Shown here: in pieces, positions 52,155 through 59,750 of the stretch
Numbering within the stretch: the first letter of the stretch is position 1
Layout: each line of letters starts with the position of its first letter
Assembly: GCF_037546065.1 (NCBI RefSeq)
Contig: NZ_JAWMWG010000001.1
Span: 1,116,001-1,180,000, forward strand
Source of the DNA: Holzapfeliella saturejae
Lineage (GTDB): Bacteria; Bacillota; Bacilli; Lactobacillales; Lactobacillaceae
DNA: 64,000 nt
Direction of reading: 5' to 3'
Position numbers and translations under genes: made by a program
The notes under the pieces: model-generated
Seen by the model: only the letters and a program-made list of their open reading frames with translations
Told to the model about the DNA's origin: nothing
Databases searched by the model: none

Positions 52155-53030
52155 TTACAAAATTTGATTTATATCTATGTTATATCCTACTGATGTCAGT
52201 TCTTTGACTAAACCATACTCAAAATTTTTGTCTTCTAAATAAACATATCCTGAGATATCATTAGGCAATTCTAAATCCCCTTTACAAATAACAGCAACAT
52301 TTTTTCTTCCTAATTTTGCAGTCAAATAACCATGCTCAAAAACTACATTTTGGCGTGCTCGCTCATTCAATTCGTTATCTTCTGCTTTTTCTCTAGAATT
52401 ACCCAAATCACAAGGTGTATATAATACAATCCCATATCCTACGTCCGAATATTTTTCAATCTTTTCTATAATAGTTTGTCCTGCATTTGCTTGTTCATGT
52501 AATATAATTGGTTTTAAGCTAAGTTTTTCTAAAAATCTAGCAACTTCAGATTTCAGATCATTATCATGTCCATGTACAAGAAAAATCTCTCTACTTAAGG
52601 ATTTTTCTTTACCTTCAATATATTTGTTGCTGATTCCCACTTTGCTTTTTTGGTTATTTATAGATATCTTTTTTAAGTCATTTATATCGTTATAGTGTGT
52701 AGATTTTTGTTTACTTTCACTATATTTGTTATTGAATTTCACTTTGTTCTTTTGGGCATCTATAAGCATCTTTCTTAAATTATTTATATTGTTATAGTGT
52801 GTATCATAATCAGCTTTAAGTGGGTCTGAACTCACGCTTTCCAAATTTTTAGTATACCATTTTATTATGTTTTTACAGTATTGCTCGAAAACATCAAATT
52901 CTAAATTTCCATCTTTTATTCCCTCATATAAATTTTTACACATTTTAAAAATATGTTCATTATTACTATACGTAGGAAAACTATCTTTCAACATTTCTAA
53001 TTGTACTTTTATTAAATTTTTAGAATACAT
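52155..53030 (-). CDS. TIR-like nucleotide-binding domain protein (candidate NADase / defence effector)
   Basis: 291 residues. Residues 1-76 are a helical domain I do not recognise. Residues 77-110 and 111-144 are a 34-residue unit in tandem. Residues ~148-275 match the predicted nucleotide-binding TIR-like family (PF10137, the TIR domain of Cap12/Pycsar effectors): IFLVHGHDNDLKSEVARFLEKL, PIILHEQANAGQTIIEKIEK, and RARQNVVFEHGYLTAKLGR, with a glutamate in VVFEHG as the candidate catalytic residue. Such TIRs cleave NAD+ in anti-phage systems. The gene is far more AT-rich than its neighbours and has no cyclase or partner beside it. Start at 53030 has no strong SD. Confidence 0.75.
   Translation of the reverse strand: MYSKNLIKVQLEMLKDSFPTYSNNEHIFKMCKNLYEGIKDGNLEFDVFEQYCKNIIKWYTKNLESVSSDPLKADYDTHYNNINNLRKMLIDAQKNKVKFNNKYSESKQKSTHYNDINDLKKISINNQKSKVGISNKYIEGKEKSLSREIFLVHGHDNDLKSEVARFLEKLSLKPIILHEQANAGQTIIEKIEKYSDVGYGIVLYTPCDLGNSREKAEDNELNERARQNVVFEHGYLTAKLGRKNVAVICKGDLELPNDISGYVYLEDKNFEYGLVKELTSVGYNIDINQIL
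52599..52802 (-). repeat. 102-bp in-frame tandem duplication in the TIR gene
   Basis: Two consecutive 102-base units, 52701-52802 and 52599-52700, encode 34 residues each (both start THYN and end with K-x-K-S). They share most positions but have diverged, so the duplication is not recent. It forms the linker between the N-terminal domain and the TIR domain. Confidence 0.85.
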
Positions 53031-53050
53031 AAATTAATTATTTACACCTC

Positions 53051-54400
53051 TTAGTTTTTCTCAAGCACCGTCACACATTCCACGTGTTGTGTCATTGGGA
53101 ACATATCAACTGGTTGAATTGTTTTAGTTGTATAACCATATTCTTCAAACTCTTTAATATCACGCATCAAAGTAGCCGGATTACATGAAATGTAAATCAC
53201 CTTACGAGGGGCAATTTTAGCAGTCGATTGAATGAATTCACTGGTTACACCTTTTCTTGGTGGATCAGCAATCACAACTGTCGCTTGTTTACCTTCTTCT
53301 GCCCAATGATTCATGTATTCTTCTGACTTACCTAAGAAGAATTCAGAGTTTGTAATGTGGTTTAAAGTGGCATTATTTTTAGCATCTTCTACCGCTGATT
53401 TCACCACTTCAACACCCGTTACACTTTTAACTTCTTTAGCCACTGAAAGGCCAATTGTCCCAATACCTGAATAGGTATCTAATACTTCATCATCTTGGTT
53501 CAATTCTGCCATTTCAACGGCCTTTTGGTAAAGTGTTGGTGTTTGACTTGAATTAATTTGGAAGAATGATTGCGGTGAAATCATAAAGGTTTGGTCACCG
53601 ATTTTATCAGTAATATAAGAATTACCTGCTAATAAGCGGTTCTTTTTACCCATAATCACATTAGTTTTTTGTGGGTTATGGTTCAAATAAACGCTTTTGA
53701 CTTCTTCAAGTTGATGAATTTCATCAGCAATTTCAGGTAAGTGTTTGAATTTTTTATCTAAACAAACTAAAACAACCATAATTTCACCCGTGAAGTAACC
53801 ACGGCGAACAATGATATTCTTCACTTGTCCACGATGATTACGTTCGTCATATCCAGTAATGCCGTATTGACGTAGGATTTCACGAACACCTTTAATCGTG
53901 TTATCGATTTTTGGATCTTGGATTAAGAAATCTTCCATAACCACTAAGTCATGAGAACGTTTTCTAAAGAAGCCAACTTCAAGTTGCCTTTTGACTTGGC
54001 GAACAGGCACTTGTGCTTTATTACGGTAACCTAATTCATTAGGTGAAGCAATCGTCTCTAAAACATCAATATCTAATTTGTTCTTTTCAACTAATGTCTT
54101 AACTTGTTTTGTTTTGAATTCAAGTTGCTTAGCATAAGTTAAGTGTGCAAGTGGGGCAATCCCTGTTTGTGCCCACTTGTTAGATGACATTTCTACACGG
54201 TCTGGACTTTTAGTTTCAATAGAAACAGTTTTAGCAAAACCAAAGCCTTTTTTAAGCTTCAAAATTTTAGCCGTAACGACTTCACCAGGTAAAGCGTTAT
54301 CAACGAATAGCGTCATACCTTCATCAGTATGTGCCACGCCCATCCCTTCATAACTTAAATCAGTAATCGTCAATTGTAGTTCTTGGTTCTTATTTAACAT
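53051..54400 (-). CDS. rlmCD: TrmA/RumA-type 23S rRNA (uracil-5-)-methyltransferase, paralogue 2 (RlmCD-like)
   Basis: 449 residues. TRAM domain (NQELQLTITDLSYEGMGVAHTDEG), then the methyltransferase domain with LDTYSGIGTIGL, DPPRKGV and the catalytic cysteine in SCNPATLMRDIKEF. As in the other paralogue, the cluster cysteines are missing (the region reads QTGIAPLAHLTYAKQL). The RlmCD name follows its place beside dgkB and gatCAB; the target uridines are an inference. Downstream of the dgkB terminator. Confidence 0.9.
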   Translation of the reverse strand: MLNKNQELQLTITDLSYEGMGVAHTDEGMTLFVDNALPGEVVTAKILKLKKGFGFAKTVSIETKSPDRVEMSSNKWAQTGIAPLAHLTYAKQLEFKTKQVKTLVEKNKLDIDVLETIASPNELGYRNKAQVPVRQVKRQLEVGFFRKRSHDLVVMEDFLIQDPKIDNTIKGVREILRQYGITGYDERNHRGQVKNIIVRRGYFTGEIMVVLVCLDKKFKHLPEIADEIHQLEEVKSVYLNHNPQKTNVIMGKKNRLLAGNSYITDKIGDQTFMISPQSFFQINSSQTPTLYQKAVEMAELNQDDEVLDTYSGIGTIGLSVAKEVKSVTGVEVVKSAVEDAKNNATLNHITNSEFFLGKSEEYMNHWAEEGKQATVVIADPPRKGVTSEFIQSTAKIAPRKVIYISCNPATLMRDIKEFEEYGYTTKTIQPVDMFPMTQHVECVTVLEKN

Positions 54401-54417
54401 ATTATCTCCTAGGCTCT

Positions 54418-54453
54418 AAAAAACTGTACCCAATGAAATAGGTACAGTTTTTT
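54418..54453. terminator. terminator between dgkB and the rRNA methylase
   Basis: Stem AAAAAACTGTACC / GGTACAGTTTTTT with an 10-base loop, on the minus strand the end of the pcrA-ligA-camS-gatCAB-dgkB run. Confidence 0.88.
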
Positions 54454-54461
54454 TAGTACGT

Positions 54462-55379
54462 TTAAAAATTAACATAAAACTCAATATGTTGAGTTAAATT
54501 TTCAAATAATAGCGGAAAAGTAGTTCCTTTTTCACCATCAATATTCACATCATTGCCATGTTGGTTATCATCTAGCAATTCTGCTTGTAGTGTTTTTGTT
54601 TTAACAAAAATCACATCATTATCAGCGAGATGTTTGCAATCATCTACCGCTAATTTAATTAATCGCAATAACCGTCTAATTTTAGTCGGTTTCACAATCA
54701 ACAGTCCAAAATAACCATCTGAAAACTCAGGAACTGGTAATATTTTTTCAAATCCACCAATTGAATTCGTTAGTCCCAGCAAAAACAAAACAGTCTCGCC
54801 CTCAAAAACACCGTTGTCATAAGTCAACCGAACTTTTCGAGGCTGAAGCCCTGCTAATAATTTAACCCCATGCATGAGATAAGCACTATAACCAAAAACA
54901 GATTTTTGCTGCCAAGTGGGAGCATACGTCACTTCCGTCACGTGTCCGCCACCTGCATTATTCACAAAATATTGGCTATGCGTTTTGGAATAAGCATGCC
55001 CTATATCTAATTTTTGCGTTTGACCCTTTAGAATAACCTCGGCTGCAGCCTTAAAGTTATTTCGAGGAATGTGCAGTGCACGAGCAAAATCATTAGCGGT
55101 TCCTGCTGGTACAATAGCTACTTTTGGTCTTGTTTCAAGCGGGGCAATCCCGTTGATAATTTGATCTAGGGTGCCGTCACCACCAGCTGAAACAATTAAA
55201 TCAAACCCTGCTTTTGCAACACGAATTGCTTCGCTTTTAGCAGAATCTTTTTCTTCAGTTGTTTGAAACGAACTCGCTTCAAATCCCGCCTCTTCAAGTA
55301 CAGCTAAAATATCCACCACACTTGTTGTCACGGGTTTATGTCCAGAAGTCGGGTTGTAAATCAATCTGGCTTTTGGCAC
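54462..55379 (-). CDS. dgkB: diacylglycerol kinase DgkB
   Basis: 305 residues. Nucleotide-binding GGDGTLDQIINGI, VPAGTANDFARALHIP and a DAGK C-terminal domain with NNAGGGHVTEVTY. Soluble lipid kinase that returns diacylglycerol from lipoteichoic acid synthesis to phosphatidic acid. Fifteen bases after gatB on the same strand, so co-transcribed with it. The position is conserved among Lactobacillales. Confidence 0.94.
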   Translation of the reverse strand: MPKARLIYNPTSGHKPVTTSVVDILAVLEEAGFEASSFQTTEEKDSAKSEAIRVAKAGFDLIVSAGGDGTLDQIINGIAPLETRPKVAIVPAGTANDFARALHIPRNNFKAAAEVILKGQTQKLDIGHAYSKTHSQYFVNNAGGGHVTEVTYAPTWQQKSVFGYSAYLMHGVKLLAGLQPRKVRLTYDNGVFEGETVLFLLGLTNSIGGFEKILPVPEFSDGYFGLLIVKPTKIRRLLRLIKLAVDDCKHLADNDVIFVKTKTLQAELLDDNQHGNDVNIDGEKGTTFPLLFENLTQHIEFYVNF

Positions 55380-55394
55380 TCAAATCGCCTACCC

Positions 55395-56825
55395 TTACTT
55401 CTTATCTAATTCTTCTAACAAAATCTTATTCACAACTTTAGGGTTCGCTTGACCTCTAGTTGCTTTCATGATTTGACCAACTAAGAAACCGATTGCACGG
55501 TCTTTACCGTTCTTGTAGTCTTCAATAGATTGTTCATTGTTGTCCAAAATATCATTAATCAATGGTACTAGAACTGCTGGATCAGATTGTTGAACCAATC
55601 CTTTTTCTTCAACCCAAGCTTTTGGTTCTGTTCCATTTGTAATTGTTTCTTGGAAAACTTTTTTCGCAATTTTTGAAGAAATTGTACCATCTTTAATCAA
55701 TTTAATCATGGTTGCTAAGTTTTCAGGTGTTAGGTTTGATTCTAACAAGTCGATTTTGTTGGTGTTCAAGTAAGCATTTACTTCACCCATTAACCAGTTA
55801 GAAGCAAGTTTTGCATCCCCACCATGTTCAACAGTTTCATTAAAGAAGTCAGACATTTCTTTAGTTTGAGTCAAGATATTAGCATCGTATTCAGGGATAC
55901 CTAATTCAGAAACATAACGTTTACGACGAACATCTGGCATTTCTGGAATTTGAGATTTAATTTCTTCAACCCATGAATCAGCCACGTGGAATCCTGGAAT
56001 ATCAGGTTCTGGGAAGTAACGGTAGTCGTCTTTTCCTTCTTTTACACGTAGTAAGTAAGTTTGACCTGTTGTTTCGTCAAAACGACGAGTTTCAGGTTTG
56101 ATTTCGCCACCTGCAAGTAAAATTTCAGCTTGGCGTTTTTCTTCATAAGCAAGACCTAAACGAACATGGTTAAATGAGTTCAAGTTTTTAAGCTCAGCTT
56201 TTTCACCTAGTTCTTCTTGACCAATTGGACGTAGTGAAATGTTAGTATCCACACGCATTGATCCTTCTTCCATCTTAACATCAGAAGCCCCTGTAAATTG
56301 AACGATTTGACGTAATTTTTCCAGGTAAGCTTGAGCTTCGTCAGGTGTAGCAATATCAGGTTTTGACACAATTTCAATCAATGGTGTTCCCTGACGGTTC
56401 AAGTCAACAGATGAGTAGCCATCTGTACCGTGGGTATTTTTACCCGCATCTTCTTCAACGTGCATTTCTTCTAAGCGAATCTTTTTAGTATACCCATTCA
56501 CTTCAATTTCGATGTAACCGCCAGTAGCTAATGGAAATTCTGATTGTGTGATTTGGTATGCTTTTGGATTATCTGGGTAGAAGTAGTTTTTACGGTCAAA
56601 GTGTGTATAAGGTGATACATTAGCGTGCATTGCTGAAGCCACCATAATTCCTAGACGGTAAGCTTCTTTATTCACAGTTGGCAATACACCAGGGTAACCA
56701 AAGTCAATCACGTTTGTGTTTGTGTTAGGTTCTGCTCCGTATTGCACTGGACTTGGACTGAACATTTTAGTGTTCGTTTTTAATTCAACGTGGACTTCAA
56801 GCCCAATAGTTGTTTCAAAATTCAT
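55395..56825 (-). CDS. gatB: Asp-tRNA(Asn)/Glu-tRNA(Gln) amidotransferase subunit B
   Basis: 476 residues. N-terminal catalytic kinase-like domain with GLEVHVELKTNTKMFS, HFDRKNYFYPDNPKAYQ and LEEMHVEEDAGKN, then the YqeY-like tail domain (LMGEVNAYLN, GFLVGQIMKATRGQANP). Activates and amidates mischarged tRNA, with ammonia from GatA. Its ATG overlaps the gatA stop (TAATG). Confidence 0.97.
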   Translation of the reverse strand: MNFETTIGLEVHVELKTNTKMFSPSPVQYGAEPNTNTNVIDFGYPGVLPTVNKEAYRLGIMVASAMHANVSPYTHFDRKNYFYPDNPKAYQITQSEFPLATGGYIEIEVNGYTKKIRLEEMHVEEDAGKNTHGTDGYSSVDLNRQGTPLIEIVSKPDIATPDEAQAYLEKLRQIVQFTGASDVKMEEGSMRVDTNISLRPIGQEELGEKAELKNLNSFNHVRLGLAYEEKRQAEILLAGGEIKPETRRFDETTGQTYLLRVKEGKDDYRYFPEPDIPGFHVADSWVEEIKSQIPEMPDVRRKRYVSELGIPEYDANILTQTKEMSDFFNETVEHGGDAKLASNWLMGEVNAYLNTNKIDLLESNLTPENLATMIKLIKDGTISSKIAKKVFQETITNGTEPKAWVEEKGLVQQSDPAVLVPLINDILDNNEQSIEDYKNGKDRAIGFLVGQIMKATRGQANPKVVNKILLEELDKK

Positions 56826-58276
56826 TATTTGTCCTCCATTTCACTAGGAACTTTTTCATAGAATTTACTGTAATCTTCATAGAAACTTGCGGCATTAAAG
56901 ATAGCTTCTTCATCAAAACGTTGTGCCATAATTTGAAGACCTACCGGCATATTGTCTGAAGCAAGACCTGCTGGAATACTTGCTGCTGGGATACCTGCCA
57001 TATTAGCTGAAATTGTCAAGATATCATTAGCATACATTGTCATTGGATCATCATTTTTAGCATCAATACCAAAAGCAGTTGTTGGTGCTGTTGGTCCCAT
57101 TACTAAGTCATATTTTTCAAATAGACGGTCGAAGTCTTGTTTGATTAAGGTTCTCAATTGTGCAGCCTTTTTGAAGTAAGCATCATAAGTTCCGGCTGAA
57201 AGTGAGAACGTACCTAGCATAATACGACGTTTAACTTCGTCTCCGAATCCTTCAGAACGCGTTTTAACATAAACGTCAGCTAAGCTCTTCACATCGTTTG
57301 CTCGGAAGCCATAACGAATACCATCAAAACGTTGTAAGTTAGATGAAGCTTCACTAGAAGCAATTAAGTAGTAAGTTGGAATGACATATTTAGTATGTGG
57401 CAAGCTTACTTCTTCAACAATTGCACCATTTTCTTCATAAACTTTAATGGCTTCATTAACAACACGTTTAACTTCGTCAGAAACACCGATTTCAAAGTAT
57501 TCCTTAGGAACAGCAATTTTTAGACCTTTAACGTCTTTGTTAAGAGCTTTAGTAAAGTCAGGAACTTCACGCATTGAACTAGTTGAATCACGTTCATCAT
57601 GTCCACTAATAGCGTTTAAGACATAAGCAGCATCTTTAACACGTTTAGTCATTACACCGATTTGGTCTAAACTTGAAGAAAAGGCAATTAATCCCCAACG
57701 TGATACACGACCATAAGTTGGTTTAATTCCAAAAATCCCAGTGAAAGCACTTGGTTGGCGAATTGAACCACCAGTATCTGAACCCAATGCAGCCACAACT
57801 TGACCACTAGCGACAGCAGTTGCTGAACCACCAGAAGAACCACCAGGAACTTTAGTTTGGTCCCAAGGATTTTTTGAAACACCAAAGTATGAAGTTTCAG
57901 TAGATGAACCCATCGCAAATTCATCCAAGTTTGGTTTACCAATAATAACCGCTTTTTGGTCTTTTAGTTTTGAAACAACAGTTGCATCATAAACAGATAC
58001 AAAGTTTTCAAGCATGCGACTAGCTGCTGTCGTTTTCATTTCTGTTGTCACAATGTTATCTTTAACCGCAATTGGAATTCCTGCCAAAGGGGTATCAAAT
58101 TCTGTGATAGCTTCTGCTTCTTTTGGTGCATTTTCATTCAATGAAATGAAAGAGTTGAATTTATCATCTGTTTTTTTGATGTTATCAAGCGTATTAGTTG
58201 CAAGTTCTTTAGCTGACAATTTTTGATCAACTAAGTCTTGATGTAATTGATCAATTGATTCGTTTAAATAATTCAT
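56825..58276 (-). CDS. gatA: Asp-tRNA(Asn)/Glu-tRNA(Gln) amidotransferase subunit A
   Basis: 483 residues. Amidase signature with the Ser-cisSer-Lys triad: Lys in AVKDNIVT, Ser in VPGGSSGGSATA and the nucleophile in GSDTGGSIRQPSAF. Frees ammonia from glutamine or asparagine for GatB. The gene overlaps both gatC (upstream) and gatB (downstream) by single bases, giving tight translational coupling of the trimer. Confidence 0.97.
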   Translation of the reverse strand: MNYLNESIDQLHQDLVDQKLSAKELATNTLDNIKKTDDKFNSFISLNENAPKEAEAITEFDTPLAGIPIAVKDNIVTTEMKTTAASRMLENFVSVYDATVVSKLKDQKAVIIGKPNLDEFAMGSSTETSYFGVSKNPWDQTKVPGGSSGGSATAVASGQVVAALGSDTGGSIRQPSAFTGIFGIKPTYGRVSRWGLIAFSSSLDQIGVMTKRVKDAAYVLNAISGHDERDSTSSMREVPDFTKALNKDVKGLKIAVPKEYFEIGVSDEVKRVVNEAIKVYEENGAIVEEVSLPHTKYVIPTYYLIASSEASSNLQRFDGIRYGFRANDVKSLADVYVKTRSEGFGDEVKRRIMLGTFSLSAGTYDAYFKKAAQLRTLIKQDFDRLFEKYDLVMGPTAPTTAFGIDAKNDDPMTMYANDILTISANMAGIPAASIPAGLASDNMPVGLQIMAQRFDEEAIFNAASFYEDYSKFYEKVPSEMEDK

Positions 58277-58578
58277 TATTGATTGTCATCCTCCTTGTCG
58301 ATAATTGAAGGCACTCTAATTAAGCCGTCTTTTGTTTCAGGAACATTTTTAAGTAGCTCTTCACGGGTTTGCATTTTTTCGACTTCATCATTTCTGAAGA
58401 CATTTTCTTCATCAACAATCAAGTTGGTTGGCACAACATCTGTTGTATCCACTTCTTGTAGCTGCCCTGCCATAGCGATAATTTCATCCATTTGGGGTGT
58501 GAACATTTCAAGTTCTTCTTCGCTAAATTTTAATCTTGAAAGCGCCGCAACGTGCGCAATTTCTTCTTTAGAAATCAT
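58276..58578 (-). CDS. gatC: Asp-tRNA(Asn)/Glu-tRNA(Gln) amidotransferase subunit C
   Basis: 100 residues. N-terminal ISKEEIAHVAALSRLKFSEEE and the C-terminal acidic/proline-rich tail with DGLIRVPSII, the usual GatC. Stabilises GatA and holds the complex together. First of the gatCAB genes, 12 bases after camS. Confidence 0.96.
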   Translation of the reverse strand: MISKEEIAHVAALSRLKFSEEELEMFTPQMDEIIAMAGQLQEVDTTDVVPTNLIVDEENVFRNDEVEKMQTREELLKNVPETKDGLIRVPSIIDKEDDNQ

Positions 58579-58590
58579 TGAATACCTCCG

Positions 58591-59739
58591 TTAATTTTCA
58601 TTACTAAAGACGTGACTATAGAAATTATAATTATTACTGTCTCGAATCACAACCGATTGGACTTCACCAACAGCTTGAACTTTAATTTCGATAGGAACAT
58701 TTTTAGGTAAATATTTTTCAGCACTGTTAGAAATTAATTTCGTAAAACTATTGATTTGCTGATAACCATAAAACTGTGTGTTAACAGTTATAGTCATTGC
58801 ATTAAGTTTACCATTTTCATAACTACTTTTGGCAATAACCCCACTTAAGTTAGGGAAATAACCTTGAACAATTGATTTGAAGTTTTGAAATGCTTCAAGG
58901 TCTGAACTATTAATGGCTTTTTCAGAACTTGAAACAATTGGAAACACTTGCGTTTGGTTATCGATGGTTTGCCAATTGTTAATCGCACTACTGTCACCAT
59001 TTATTGTTGTGGTAGCAAAGTAGGTACCACCAGTTAAACTATCTACACTTGGACGAGAATATAACGCAATCACGATAGGAATATTTTTAAGACCTTCTTT
59101 TTGTCGTAAACGTTCGACAACTTTTTGAGCCATTTCCTTACCCTGTTTTTCTTGATCTTCACGAGAAATTTTAGTGCTATATGTCGCACCATTTTTTTCT
59201 TTTTGATAATAATCAACTGAATTCATCGCCAGAGTTAGACTGATTCCTTGCACGCTATAATTATTACCTGAACCTGTCATGTAATTTTGTTCCAACAACT
59301 GTTCAAGATAAATCGGTGTGCGTTTATCTGAATCCGTCTCGGAATTAGCGGTCGGATTTAATCCTTCTGGATTGTCTTTTTCATCATAGCGACCTAACCA
59401 ATTATAAGCATCACTTTGACTGATTTGTTGACCTTCTTGAAAAATGTATTTTTCAGTTGAAAACGTTTGTTTTGAAATTTGGACTAATCCTGATTCCATC
59501 CCTGTTACATCAACTGAATTCAACATTGTTGCAGTTGCACCACGAGATGGACTGGATTTGTAGCGCCCATCTTGGAGTAGAACATTATAAGTATTGTCGT
59601 TGGTTGTTCCTGTAATTTGAAACGTATTTTGTACTTGAGCCGAATTATTATTGGCCAAGTTCGAATTTTGCAGATTGCCACAACCAGTTAGGACAATCAT
59701 TAAAATTATAAGCTGTATAAGATAGACGATTTTTTTCAA
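58591..59739 (-). CDS. camS: CamS family sex pheromone lipoprotein
   Basis: 382 residues. Signal peptide with lipobox LTGC (Cys20), so it is a lipoprotein anchored outside the membrane. The body has the CamS features GRYDEKDNPEGLNPT and FKSIVQGYFPNLSGVIAKSSYENGKLNAM. In Enterococcus and staphylococci the cleaved signal peptide yields cAM373-type pheromone; the mature protein's role is not known. Located between ligA and gatC in the typical order. Confidence 0.93.
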   Translation of the reverse strand: MKKIVYLIQLIILMIVLTGCGNLQNSNLANNNSAQVQNTFQITGTTNDNTYNVLLQDGRYKSSPSRGATATMLNSVDVTGMESGLVQISKQTFSTEKYIFQEGQQISQSDAYNWLGRYDEKDNPEGLNPTANSETDSDKRTPIYLEQLLEQNYMTGSGNNYSVQGISLTLAMNSVDYYQKEKNGATYSTKISREDQEKQGKEMAQKVVERLRQKEGLKNIPIVIALYSRPSVDSLTGGTYFATTTINGDSSAINNWQTIDNQTQVFPIVSSSEKAINSSDLEAFQNFKSIVQGYFPNLSGVIAKSSYENGKLNAMTITVNTQFYGYQQINSFTKLISNSAEKYLPKNVPIEIKVQAVGEVQSVVIRDSNNYNFYSHVFSNEN

Positions 59740-59750
59740 AATACAGCCTC

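Noticed and set aside
52050..53050. CBASS or Pycsar operon around the TIR gene
   Set aside because: No cyclase, ubiquitin-like processing or second effector gene is adjacent; both neighbours are ordinary chromosomal genes.
34139..54400. The two rRNA methylase genes as a recent duplication
   Set aside because: They differ throughout and sit in different conserved neighbourhoods; ancient paralogues are the usual state in Lactobacillales.
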